Assembly: GCA_037952775.1 (NCBI GenBank)
Contig: JBANAY010000004.1
Span: 8,246,001 to 8,310,000 of the forward strand
Reading direction: 5' to 3'
DNA from: Clonostachys chloroleuca
Lineage: Eukaryota; Ascomycota; Sordariomycetes; Hypocreales; Bionectriaceae
Length of the DNA stretch: 64,000 nucleotides
Within the stretch, counting starts at the first letter, position 1. Every line of letters starts with the position of its first letter. The notes under the pieces are model-generated. The model had not been told where the DNA came from. It searched no databases and saw only the letters and a list, made by a program, of their open reading frames with translations. A program made the position numbers and the translations under genes. Below, in pieces: positions 1-9,228 of the stretch.

Positions 1-275
1 CCTCTAGAAGACTTGAAAATGTGGCCAAGTTGTTCAACCTCGGTACCAAGCTGACGAATCTCATTGCCAGCAAGCCTGAGGTCGAGGCGCGTGCTGTGAG
101 GTTCCCAAAGCTGCCGAGCTCTCAGAGAGTTGGTGAGGGATTGTCGGTTATTGACAGTGCTATGGATTTTGGCGACAATCTTAAGAAAGTCATCATGGCC
201 AAAATGGGCAAGCGCGATATTGAAGAATTTGAAAGGCGTGCCTTCGAGAACCTGGTCCGGGAAGTCTACTTTTGA
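1..275 (+). CDS. 3' end of an unidentified protein (partial)
   Basis: The reading frame is open from base 3 through the left edge and ends at TAG-free codons until the stop after base 272, so this is the last ~90 residues of a gene starting outside the window. An internal GTG at 21 is not a start. The visible part is charged and probably helical, ending in AFENLVREVYF. There is no signal peptide, membrane segment or motif I recognise. The function is unknown. Confidence 0.5.
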   Translation, partial: SRRLENVAKLFNLGTKLTNLIASKPEVEARAVRFPKLPSSQRVGEGLSVIDSAMDFGDNLKKVIMAKMGKRDIEEFERRAFENLVREVYF

Positions 276-1347
276 TTATCTGCTTTAGCGGGACGAGCGG
301 GTGGTTTGGGCTTGTTGATTTAGCTCTATAGCGAAAGGAGTTGGGAGAAATTATGAACTCAGATCGTGCTTTGCTTTGTCGAACCGTAGTGTATTGCTAC
401 GTAACATAATCTTGATTCAATGAGGGGGTAAAGATCAAATGGCTTTGGCGTTAGTCTCCATTGCTGGGCTTTGGTACATCCCGTCTTGAGTTCTTGCGAG
501 TAATTAAATTAATGAATCTCTATAGCCGCAGCCAGTGTTTCCTCCATTGGTCAAAATATGGAAGGACTGGATCACTGGAACAGGCGCGGCGGATGTCTAG
601 GGTAGCTGGCTGACTTGGTGCAAATTCGAACAATTGAAAAATTGGACCGAGAGCTGAGAATGACGGCGGATCCGCGGAGGAATGTGCCATTTCATGGATC
701 ATGGCTTTGTCAAAATGGGCTGGTTTATGCCCTGGGCAGCTCTGCAGCTCTTGATTGGCCGTATCGTATCCCACCCATTGCGTCTTGGTTGTGTGTCTGT
801 CAAGACTAGCTGATTCGCCAACTAGAGGGCATTTCTGATTCTTCATTGGTCGGATGCACGGTTGCATGAAACAAAAGCCTCGATCAATCACTGCAACCCT
901 CATTTTGGTTGTTGATTGGAGCTTAGCTATTGCTGATTGAAGCTGCGCCACAAGTCAGCCAAACCACCGTTTGTTAGCGCCAACGTTGCATTGATGATTT
1001 ACCTACAAAGGAGCTCAAATGCTAGTCCAATATGCAGCCTTTAACCGGCCAGGCTGCCAGGTATCATTTCATGGATCATCTTTGCATTGTCTGCGCCGTA
1101 CTGGCCCACCCCTCCAACTGGGTGTAGGACAGTGGGTGTAGGGCAGTGAATCATGGTGCTTGCAACCAACACAAAGCAATCTGATGCAATGGCTGGCGGG
1201 GCACCTGCATCTACGGAAGTTCCATTGGGGCACGTTGGCTGTAGTTGTGTGGCCCAGTGTCAGATTGTCTTTTGTCTGCTCCCGCCCGTGTTTTCACACC
1301 TTCATTCTCTTCCATGTTTGTCTTGACCGCTACATCGCTATCTCAAC
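276..1347. other. Intergenic, no gene seen
   Basis: Short overlapping frames on both strands lack introns, motifs or family resemblance. The last ~150 bases are pyrimidine-rich and likely form the promoter and leader of the AIM24-like gene. The 14-mer atttcatggatcat occurs near 690 and again near 1065 with no clear meaning. Confidence 0.4.
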
Positions 1348-2138
1348 ATGACGCACCCAGGACAGTCTTTTGAGAAGTTTGCGGACACCGGAAAGTTCGA
1401 AGGCGGCAACTTCACAATCACCCACCGCGACGCCAATGCAGTCCTCACCGTCACGCTCGAGGATAAGGTCCAGCTCCTCTCCGAGACGGGCGCCATGATC
1501 CACATGTCCGGCAGCATCAAACTGGATGCCAAGACAAAGGTTTCATGGAAGAGATTTCTGCTCGACGACATGACCCATTCGACTTATACCGGCCCCGGCA
1601 CTGTGACGATTGGGCCCCCCTTCCTCGGGGATGTTTTCTTTCTTCCAGTCAACAGCGCCGTGGACACGAGGACGTGGGTGATGCGCAGAGAGGCCGCTCT
1701 CGCTTGGACGTCGGGTGTGACCAAGACGATCAAGAAGCAGAATTTCAAGAATACTTTCTGGCACGATGAGCCATACCACGTCTACGAGCTAGGAGGGAAT
1801 GGCATAATGTTCTTGACCGGTTTCGGTGCCGTTGATCGCATTGATGTAAGTCTTACCGCCTTGGTGCTCTTGTGCCAACTACCGGTAGCAAACAGTTCGG
1901 ATACTAATGCATGTTGTAGCTTAAGGAAGGTCAGACTCACTTTGTTGATAATGGCCACTCAATAGCCTGGACTTGTAGCTACACCGTGGTCAAGGCGGGA
2001 GGTAGTTGGCTGAAGAGTTCGCGCACTGGCGAGGGACGCATCCTTCAATTCGAAGGACCGGGATCTATATTCATCCAAACTCGCAGACTAGACGAGTTCG
2101 AGGAGTTAGTTCAGGCCTGCTTCCCAGATACGGAGTAA
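1348..2138 (+). CDS. AIM24-like (DUF124/TIGR00266) protein, 238 aa, two exons
   Basis: Exons are 1348-1845 and 1920-2138. The 74-nt intron has donor GTAAGT, branch ACTAAT and acceptor TTGTAG, and phase 0 joins the frames exactly. The N-terminal part has the repeated beta-strand pattern of the AIM24 family (GNFTITHRDANAVLTV, then LLSETGAMIHMSG). The C-terminal part carries the family's closing block GEGRILQFEGPGSIFIQTR. No mitochondrial presequence is obvious, so this is probably one of the soluble fungal paralogs rather than yeast-type mitochondrial Aim24. The biochemical role of the family is unknown. Without splicing the frame would run to 1965 with an unrelated tail, so the intron decides the product. 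It converges on the small minus-strand gene at 2302. Confidence 0.82.
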
Positions 2139-2301
2139 TGCTTGCATCCCTCCCTTGTTTTGATATTGGCCAGTACATTGGAACAAGAGTATCCATTGAA
2201 GAAATTCCTATGATTCAGACTATCCGATGGTACCGACGGTGTTTACAAATCGCGAACCATCCTCAGAATTTCCACGTGAAGTCTTGTGAATGCCATGTGG
2301 A

Positions 2302-2582
2302 TTACTTCTTGCCACTGCTCCAAGCGTCTTTACCAGCCTGAATATAGCTGCCTAGGATCAAGTTCCCTTCTTCGATGCCTGAGGGGTCCACTGGCGACAA
2401 ATAGGGTCAGATAGATGCATATGTAAGTGATGGAGATCGGAATAGGCCTCACTCTTGAGACCATGGCTGGCCTGGAAGGTGGGACGATCACCCCAGCCCT
2501 CCTTGACGACTCCATAATAGGTGGGGGCCTTTCCGCTTCCCGGGCTGTTATTGCTACCGCCAGAGGACTGATTAGACGAGCT
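2302..2582 (-). CDS. Small spliced orphan (~72 aa), 5' end unresolved
   Basis: On the minus strand, exon 2453-2582 reads through a Ser/Asn/Gly-rich start into YYGVVKEGWGDRPTFQASHG. It then splices through a 62-nt intron (2391-2452; GTGAGG donor, GCCAG acceptor) into 2302-2390. The codon ATG is split A|TG across the junction, giving HGLKMDPSGIEEGN, a tail ending WSSGKK and a TAA stop. The ordered composition and clean splice argue for a real gene. I recall similar short fungal proteins with a YGVV.EGWG..P.FQ core but cannot name a family. An in-frame TAA lies immediately upstream (2583-2585) and no in-frame ATG precedes the Ser-rich part, so the start codon is in an unseen upstream exon or is lost. 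Confidence 0.55.
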
Positions 2583-3262
2583 TTATCTTGGAGATTGCTG
2601 AAGGCGCTGAAGATTGTCGGTTTGAAATTGCTGATGATATATGGAGGAGAAGGATTTGGTTCGATGATGAAACAGCTGAAGAGGGGTAAAGCAACCAAAC
2701 CTGAATTGGCCAGCTTAGATCGGTGCTGGGCTGAATAAATAATGCAAGATCTGAACAACGTTATGCAAATATCTAACCGGTGACACCTTTCTAGTAAATA
2801 CCTCGTGGCTTCTCATACTAGTTTACGATTATTAACTTAAGCTCATACCCCAGAGAGAAATGCCCTGGTGCTGAGTACTGTAGCTTGTGTCATCTTCTGC
2901 GTTGGACTTTTGATATACGCGCTCATTTGGAATTGGTTAAATTAACCTCCAGTATAGGTAATCATGGACGCGCTGATTCCCCCTCCAGCCTAGTAGCTAT
3001 CCTTAAATAGATAAGGTGAGGTAAAACTTCAGACTACAACTTCGTTACCACGGTGGATATCTGCTGACCCTTGTCGGACCGTGGGCTTCCACTTACCCAG
3101 ATCCAACGACACAGTACCGCTTTGGGCAATCCTTCGCGCAGTTGAGCCTAACCCACATCACCCTGCATCACACACTTCCTGATCGGGAAGTCAATGAACA
3201 AGAAAGTAAAGGTCTAAGCCATGATGCGAGAGGGGGATTGCGTAGCTTGAGAAATTAAGAAT

Positions 3263-3270
3263 TATATAAG
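3263..3270 (+). promoter_or_regulatory. TATA box of the carboxylesterase gene
   Basis: TATATAAG lies about 140 bases before the ATG at 3406, followed by a pyrimidine-rich leader, a usual fungal core-promoter layout. The rest of 2583-3405 shows no gene. Confidence 0.5.
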
Positions 3271-3405
3271 AGCTCATGGGGGAGACTATCAGTAGATCTC
3301 GGAACTGTCACTGACCACCTTCATCTTCTCCTTTTGACTCGAAGTGACCTACCTCCGAAACCCCTTTTCTTTCCCCCCATCTTCATTGACTGTTAATTTT
3401 ACAGC

Positions 3406-5309
3406 ATGCGCGTGTCGACCTTGTTGCCGTTGGCCGCTGCATTGGCCCAGCAAGTCACCGCAGCCCCAGCGTCCAAGGACAATGCGACATGTCTCCCCAT
3501 CGTTGACCTAGGCTATGTGAGTATCCCCTGAAAGGCATACCCATCTCTCTACCTGCTTCTGGGCCCTTTTCGACGCCCGGCGAAGCTAACAAACAAAGGA
3601 ACTCCACCGCGCCATCTGGCACAACCCCGACACCGACCTCTACAAATTCCAAAACATCCGCTACGCCCGTGCCCCTACTGCTAACCTCCGCTTCCGCGCC
3701 CCTCTGCCCCCCTAAAGAACCGCACCGCCGTCCAGACCGGCGCCCAGACCGCGATATGCCCCCAGGGCCAACCGGTCTGGCAGGCCAAAACCATGGCAGC
3801 CATTGGCAAGTACTCGAACCCGGCCAACAACTTCACACTGCAGGGTTGGGTCGAGACGATCGAAGGCGGGATGGTTCCGCCGGGGAATATCAACCAGAAC
3901 GCGACGGAGGATTGTTTGTTGCTGGATGTGCATGTTCCGAGGAAGGTGCTGAAGGCGGCGCGGAGGAAAGATGAGGAGGGTGTTCCGGTGCTTGTTTTCG
4001 TGAGAACCAACCTCCCCCGCCCCCCAACTCTCTTGTCATCGTATATGACTGACAGATGAACAGATCCACGGCGGCGGCGGCGTCTTCGGCTCCAAGGACG
4101 GCTCCGGCCCCACCCGCTTCGAACCCTCCGGCATCCTCGCCCACGCCCGGTCCACCTTCGACCAGGACTTCGTCTTCGTCACCCTCAACTACCGCCTCGG
4201 CGCCCTCGGCTGGCTCAATGGCGCCTCCGTCCTCGCCGACGGCGACGCCAACGTCGCCCTCCTCGACCAGCGCTTCGCCCTCCAGTGGGTCCAGGACAAC
4301 ATCCACCTCTTCGGCGGGTCCAAGCACCGCGTCACGGTCATGGGGGAGTCTGGCGGTGGCTCTTCGGTTCTGCATCACTTGATCGCTGCGGGTGCGGATG
4401 GTGGTGAGTCGGCGAAGAAGTTGTTTCAGCAGGCTATTTCGCAGAGTCCCGCCGATGTGCCCGTGGCAACCGGCAACCCGGAGGAGCTCTACGACGAGTT
4501 CCTCTCCATTCTCAAGGCCGACGACCTCGACGCCGCCCGCTCCATGTCCTCTGCCGCCGTAATCGCCGCCAACGCCGCCCAGGTCGCCGCCTTCCCCCAC
4601 ACCAACTACGTCCACCGCCCCATCGTCGACTCCAACACCTCCTTCGGCCCTGTCATCAAGTCTCTCGGAGAAGGTCGGTTTGACAAGTCCGTCAAAGTCA
4701 TGGCCGCGCACAACATCTTCGAGGGCGGGTTCTTCTTCGATCCGCAGGTGAAGACGGACGGGGACTTCGATGAGTGGCTGAAGAGGTCGTTCCCGGGCTT
4801 GGATGGGGGCCAGAGGGAGGAGTTGGTGGAGAGCGTGTATCCGGCTGTGTATGACGGGTCGCTGGGATATGTGGACATGAACACCAGGCAGATGAGCGTG
4901 TGGGGTGAGTCGTCCATTGACTGTGCCTTCAACGCCATCGCCAAGGCCACCAAGGACAAGGGCTACGCTTGTAAGTTTCCCCTCTCCTCTCCTGTCTACA
5001 AGATAAAAGAACAACCTTCACTAACACGCTTTCTCAGACGAATTCGGCGTCTCCCCCGGTTTCCACATCCAGGACCTCTCCTTCACCTTCGGCACCACCG
5101 CCACCGCCGCCCGCCCGTCCCAGAAGTCTCTCCAACTCGCCATCGCCAGCTTCGTCCTCAAGGGCGTGCCGGTCCTTCAGGGCGGGAAGGAGTTCCCCGT
5201 CTTCGGTGAAGAGGGTCTGCTTGTCAACATCACGGCTGCGGGCGCCGTGCCTTCAGTGCCGAACACCGTCAACCAAACCAGGTGTGAGTGGTGGACGTCG
5301 ATCGCTTAA
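3406..5309 (+). CDS. Secreted type-B carboxylesterase/lipase, four exons, one frameshift
   Basis: Exons are 3406-3516, 3599-3999, 4064-4970 and 5038-5309 (about 563 aa once the frame is reconnected). A signal peptide is visible (MRVSTLLPLAAALAQQVTAAP). Family marks in order are the NIRYARAPTANLRF block, oxyanion-hole IHGGGGVFG, the nucleophile elbow GESGGGS (GESAGGS in most relatives), an acidic candidate in NIFEGGFF, a His candidate in GFHIQDLSF, and a closing RCEWW. These predict a Ser-Glu-His hydrolase acting on esters outside the cell. Within exon 2 a one-base shortfall in the C-run at 3706-3712 creates a TAA at once; one extra C would restore the conserved frame exactly. An alternative intron here would delete the conserved LRF block, so I prefer an indel or consensus error. 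Confidence 0.85.
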
Positions 5310-6971
5310 TTAGTGATGTGTGGATGTTGTCGGTGGGTTTCGATAGTGGGGATTAAAGGAGGTTAAGGGGGGATAGAGGTCATGATTTAAATTTCGGTTC
5401 ATGGTTTCCAGCATGGAGTTGCCATGGATTTATAGATGAGGTATATAATCCTCGGGATTTTATTAGCTGCATGGCCGCAAAAAATCGAGGTTTAGTTGTT
5501 TAAAAATGATGTTGTTTTTAACCGTTGCTGTTTTAAAGCCTTTTAAGTTACAAAACTTAAGCATTAAGCATAGCCCTTAAATCAGGAGATAAATCTGTTA
5601 AAAAGAGGGTATTCTTCAGAAAGACTAATTGTATATATTAGCTGTTATAGAATGCTATTAGAATAGAGATTAAATAAAGTTAGATTAAACAACCCCCTTA
5701 GCTACTTAGGCCTCCGCCACTTCACCTCTTATATATATATAAATAGACCTTAAGTGTCGTAGAGCAGGCCGCCAGATCAGAGACACAGAAATCATGCTGA
5801 CAACGTCTGTACGTACAGGGGATGCTTTCGCTAGATTCCTAAGCGACATCATCCTCTGCGTTGACGGTGCCAACGCCTTCCGGAATTGTCGAAGCCGCCT
5901 GTCAACTGTGAAGCGTTCAGTCGCCATTAATGCGGCAATCTAATTCCTGTTTCTGGGTCTTGAGGTGCTCTAGAAATGCGAGAAGCCCAAGTCTGGGTCC
6001 GGCTATCATAATCGCAAATCATCGCCGATATCAACAGCGCGGCAGGTAAATAAGAAACCGGTGTTTACATTTAGGCGCTGCATAATCCGTTCTTCATTGG
6101 CCCCTCCGTGATCAAGCTACCAAAACAGGAAAATCCTTGGAAATGAGTAGTTGTTGGTGATCGCCACTGGCATTCAACAACGAGCGGAGTACGGCACATG
6201 ACTTATTGCGAAGATCAAGCACCATAAAATTTCAAAAGGTTATGTATTAAGATTTGGCGTTGGTATTTGGAAGTTCCGGTGGTGAAGGACTTTTTTCGTC
6301 CTCTGATATCGCTGTCGCCTACCGGTAGGGACCAAGAAGGCAGTGCTAAGCGCGCTCGCTTACTCTCTAATCTTGGATCTTGCGAGTGACTGATTTTGAG
6401 ATGGCAATTATCCACTCTCGGGTGTTCCTGCTGGGTTGGGGGAGCACCGCCACGATTCTCCGGGGAAACACATCAGATGAATGCTGACTGCCCCTCGTAT
6501 GTCTGCGGGCATTTTCTACTAACGGCAATCTGGGAATGACAAGCCGAGATCTGTAGCGTAAAAATAGCAGCCAGCCCCAAGGACGATCGAGATACGAGCA
6601 GTCGCTGTCTTCTGGAGCCTTGGCTTGCTGACAGCTTCAACACCACGCGACGGTCTTGGGCGATGGCTCGCTCCGCAGCAGCCTTGCCATCGTGGCCCAG
6701 CAGCTCGTAAAGTCCAAAAAAAAAAGACTGCGCAAAGTCATCAACCGATGCTCACGAGAATAGACTGGCAGTGAAGAGATGGGATTTATTATTTAAAGCT
6801 GTGGTAAGTCTATCGTCAAGTCAAGATCCATCATCACAATCATCTTCATCTCTTCAACAACACACTTCAACGATTCTTTCTTTGCTTCAGTTCTTCATTA
6901 GAATTTACGCTAATAAAATCAAATACGCCTCTACCAACAATACTTAATCCTATTTACAAATCCCATTCAAA
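5310..6971. other. Intergenic; AT-rich stretch, then promoter of the repeat-protein gene
   Basis: 5380-5720 is noticeably AT-rich with decayed appearance, and 5706-5927 holds a short minus-strand open frame that I cannot relate to any family. The last 200 bases contain a TATTTAAAG box near 6790 and a CA/CT-rich leader that fit the promoter of the gene at 6972. Nothing else is recognised. Confidence 0.4.
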
Positions 6972-7520
6972 ATGCGCTACTCATTCATTGCCCTTGCCTT
7001 TGCTGCAACCACTCTGGCACTTCCCACACCCACACCTGCTCCCAAGCCCAACGACGATGGCAGCTGGGCTCCTGGGAAGTTTGAAGGCGGAGAAACTGGC
7101 CATGACAACGGCCAGTGGTATCGCGGAAAATACCCCGGAAAGCGCAACGACGATGGCTCCTGGGCCCCCGGCAAGTACCAAGGAGGTCAGACTGGCCATG
7201 ATGATGGCCAATGGAACCCTGAGAAATATCCTTCCAAGAGGAACGACGACGGATCGTGGGCTCCTGGAAAGTACGAGGGAGGTCAAACTGGCCATGATGA
7301 CGGCAAGTGGAGTCCCGACAAGTACCCAAAGCGCAATGATGATGGCTCCTGGGCTCCTGGAAAATACGAGGGAGGTCAAACTGGCCATGATGACGGCAAG
7401 CGGAATCCCGAAAAGTATCCTAAGCGCAATGACGATGGATCTTGGGCCCCGGGAAAGTATGAGGGCGGAGATACCTGCTTTGACGATGGAAAGTGGAAGC
7501 CAGAGCAGCAGAACAATTAA
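6972..7520 (+). CDS. Secreted Kex2-processed five-repeat precursor protein (182 aa)
   Basis: A signal peptide (MRYSFIALAFAATTLALP) and a Pro/Thr linker precede five tandem units of 30-33 residues, each starting NDDGSWAPGKYEGGQTG or a close variant. The four inner boundaries end in Lys-Arg, the site of the Golgi protease Kex2. Cleavage would release four to five near-identical peptides rich in Gly, Asp, Tyr and Trp. No cysteine occurs except one in the last unit (GGDTCFDDG), and that unit ends in EQQNN rather than KR. Units 3 and 4 are almost identical at DNA level, so the array has recently duplicated. The layout matches fungal KEP proteins: repellent-type surface peptides, pheromone precursors and RiPP (dikaritin) precursors. 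No DUF3328/UstY modifying gene is visible nearby, so a surface or signalling peptide is at least as likely. The gene is intronless. Confidence 0.85.
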   Translation: MRYSFIALAFAATTLALPTPTPAPKPNDDGSWAPGKFEGGETGHDNGQWYRGKYPGKRNDDGSWAPGKYQGGQTGHDDGQWNPEKYPSKRNDDGSWAPGKYEGGQTGHDDGKWSPDKYPKRNDDGSWAPGKYEGGQTGHDDGKRNPEKYPKRNDDGSWAPGKYEGGDTCFDDGKWKPEQQNN

Positions 7521-8119
7521 TGGAGGGTGGACTTCTTAATATTCATTCTTGGGCAGTCAGTGGGTTAGCCAAGCGTCATGTCCTGTTTGGTGAGTTGGTT
7601 TATGATGTTGATCATTACATTTGCGTTTGTTTTCTTTTGTCGGGGGAATTTGGTTTGCTTTTTTATAGATCATAGCGCGTCTCATATATTTTATATAGAA
7701 ATAGTTAGAATGGCAGGCTCTTTAATGGGGTATTTTTCTCTCGTCTTCTTTCTGACCCTTTACATGTTTTGGGAAAATAGACTGGGCTATGGAATGCTGA
7801 TGATCAACGTGACCGGCACAAAGATCCGTCAATTACCTTAGGAAAGAGTAAGGGAATATAGGTCGTTTCAGAGAACCGTACAATTAGGTTTTAGATTGAC
7901 AACAAGACGATTTAGAGGCGTCACATATATTGTGGATGCAAACACAGGCATTATTGCCGCGAAATATGGTTAAGTTAACAACTAGCCCTGATTTCAGATT
8001 GGATGTTAGGCATTAACACAACCATTCGTCTGTCTTTTCCAGCTGTTTAACTGCCCAGAGCAGGCATCACCGTTCACAATTCAAACCATATGATCTCGCC
8101 TTTGCGTTAATAAATATCA
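7521..8119. other. 3' region between two convergent small secreted-protein genes
   Basis: This is AT-rich, TTT-rich sequence expected for a 3' UTR. A hydrophobic 87-residue open frame at 7578-7841 has no good promoter and looks fortuitous. No other feature is seen. Confidence 0.4.
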
Positions 8120-8418
8120 TCAGTAAACACAAGATGAACTCTTTGTGTAGCACGCCATCCTCGGGCAACAATCCTTGGCGGTCTTGCAGTAACGGTACAA
8201 GCATTTGTCCTCCTGACATGCGACTTAGTATTGGAGCCCACAAAGGCTGTGGTCTTAACCACCGAGAACGCCCAAGGGGGACTTACGCGTGATTCAAAGG
8301 CCTCGGCTACATCACTGTCGGTGCTTCGCACGTCGACATCAACATCCTCAGCAATGGCCGCGGGGGCGGCCATAACAGTGCTGGCAATAGCAAGTGCAAG
8401 GATGTGATAGAATCGCAT
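8120..8418 (-). CDS. Small secreted cysteine-rich peptide, knottin-like spacing (74 aa)
   Basis: Exon 1 is 8287-8418 and exon 2 is 8120-8212, separated by a 74-nt intron (GTAAGT...ATGTCAG, branch ACTAAG). Exon 1 encodes a signal peptide (MRFYHILALAIASTVMAAP) and an acidic pro-region with alternating Asp/Val. Exon 2 encodes the mature 30-residue part with six cysteines spaced C-x4-C-x5-CC-x4-C-x6-C, the pattern of inhibitor cystine-knot peptides. Unspliced, the frame runs into a nonsense tail, so the intron is required. A TATAAAT box at 8529-8535 lies about 110 bases upstream. Such peptides in fungi are usually candidate effectors or antimicrobial/defence peptides; which applies here cannot be told. 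It is convergent with the Kex2 repeat-protein gene. Confidence 0.75.
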
Positions 8419-8528
8419 GTTGGAAGAAATATATCGCGTGTCAGAGAATAAATGATGTTTCTACGATATGGAAAAGGCTCGGAGTATGTTTGCTGGGAGT
8501 GCAGAGATTCAGCAGTCCGGAGATGGTG

Positions 8529-8535
8529 ATTTATA
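8529..8535 (-). promoter_or_regulatory. TATA box of the knottin-like gene
   Basis: TATAAAT on the minus strand, about 110 bases upstream of the ATG at 8418. Confidence 0.45.
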
Positions 8536-9228
8536 CCGCCAGATCGCTTACATGTTCTGTCTTAGTTTGTCTAGACATGACATGACCTCTGCTGCATCCA
8601 AGACAAAGAAGTGAAACAAATTCCGCACTTGAGGCGCAAGTTAGTCAAGATCAACACATCTTGGCCAAGTGACTATTCCCAAACAATTGTCGATGCAGTG
8701 AACTTTGACTGAGAGGATGAATCATGGCGCCCCGTGAAGAATGAAATGCTCCCCCGTGTTTGTCTCATTAGCAAGTCTTGTTCAAAAGTTCTGTTTACAG
8801 CGCAACACCGAAGCCTGGATCAACACTATGACTTATGCTTACGCCGCCACGAAAGGGAATGTGCTAAAGATCGACGCCTCGTGACTGCTGATATCCTCGG
8901 AAAGGACTAGACAAAGAGGGTAGTGGATTTGGGCATATTGGCTCCAGCGAGTTGTCTGCCAGCATATCTTGTGAAGCGCTAAACAACACTGCGGGAACAT
9001 TATTTTACGTTCGTTAAGAGTCTTGGTTTGTGAACCTTGGGGAAAGCTTAGGCACAACTCCATGTCCAAAGGCGCGAAACCGTAAGGCTATCCGTCGTGT
9101 TTGTGATGGTGACCGCTCCTAGAGGCGAGAGGAGGACGCCAGCTCTAGACATTTAACAATATTGAATATGTTCGTCTAAGAATCTTCAAATATGCACGAT
9201 AGTTAAAAAGAAAACCTCCCCCATCATG
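8536..9228. other. Intergenic, no gene seen
   Basis: This holds the upstream region of the knottin-like gene and the 3' flank of the CFEM receptor. Only short frames without family resemblance occur. Confidence 0.35.

Noticed and set aside
520..951. Minus-strand 143-residue frame
   Set aside because: No motif, no introns, composition unlike the neighbouring genes; nothing supports it.
3890..5014. Long minus-strand open frame (374 aa) across the carboxylesterase
   Set aside because: It is the antisense shadow of GC-rich esterase codons; it is rich in Gly/Val/Glu without any motif, while the plus strand carries the full family signature.
6972..7520. Dikaritin (ustiloxin-type) RiPP cluster
   Set aside because: Only the precursor layout fits; no DUF3328/UstY, tyrosinase or P450 gene is present in the window.
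6981..7539. Several long frames on both strands over the repeat-protein gene
   Set aside because: The repeats keep all frames open. Only the frame from 6972 has a signal peptide and dibasic boundaries.
7578..7841. Hydrophobic 87-residue open frame
   Set aside because: T-rich 3' UTR sequence yields hydrophobic codons in any frame; no promoter or homolog pattern.
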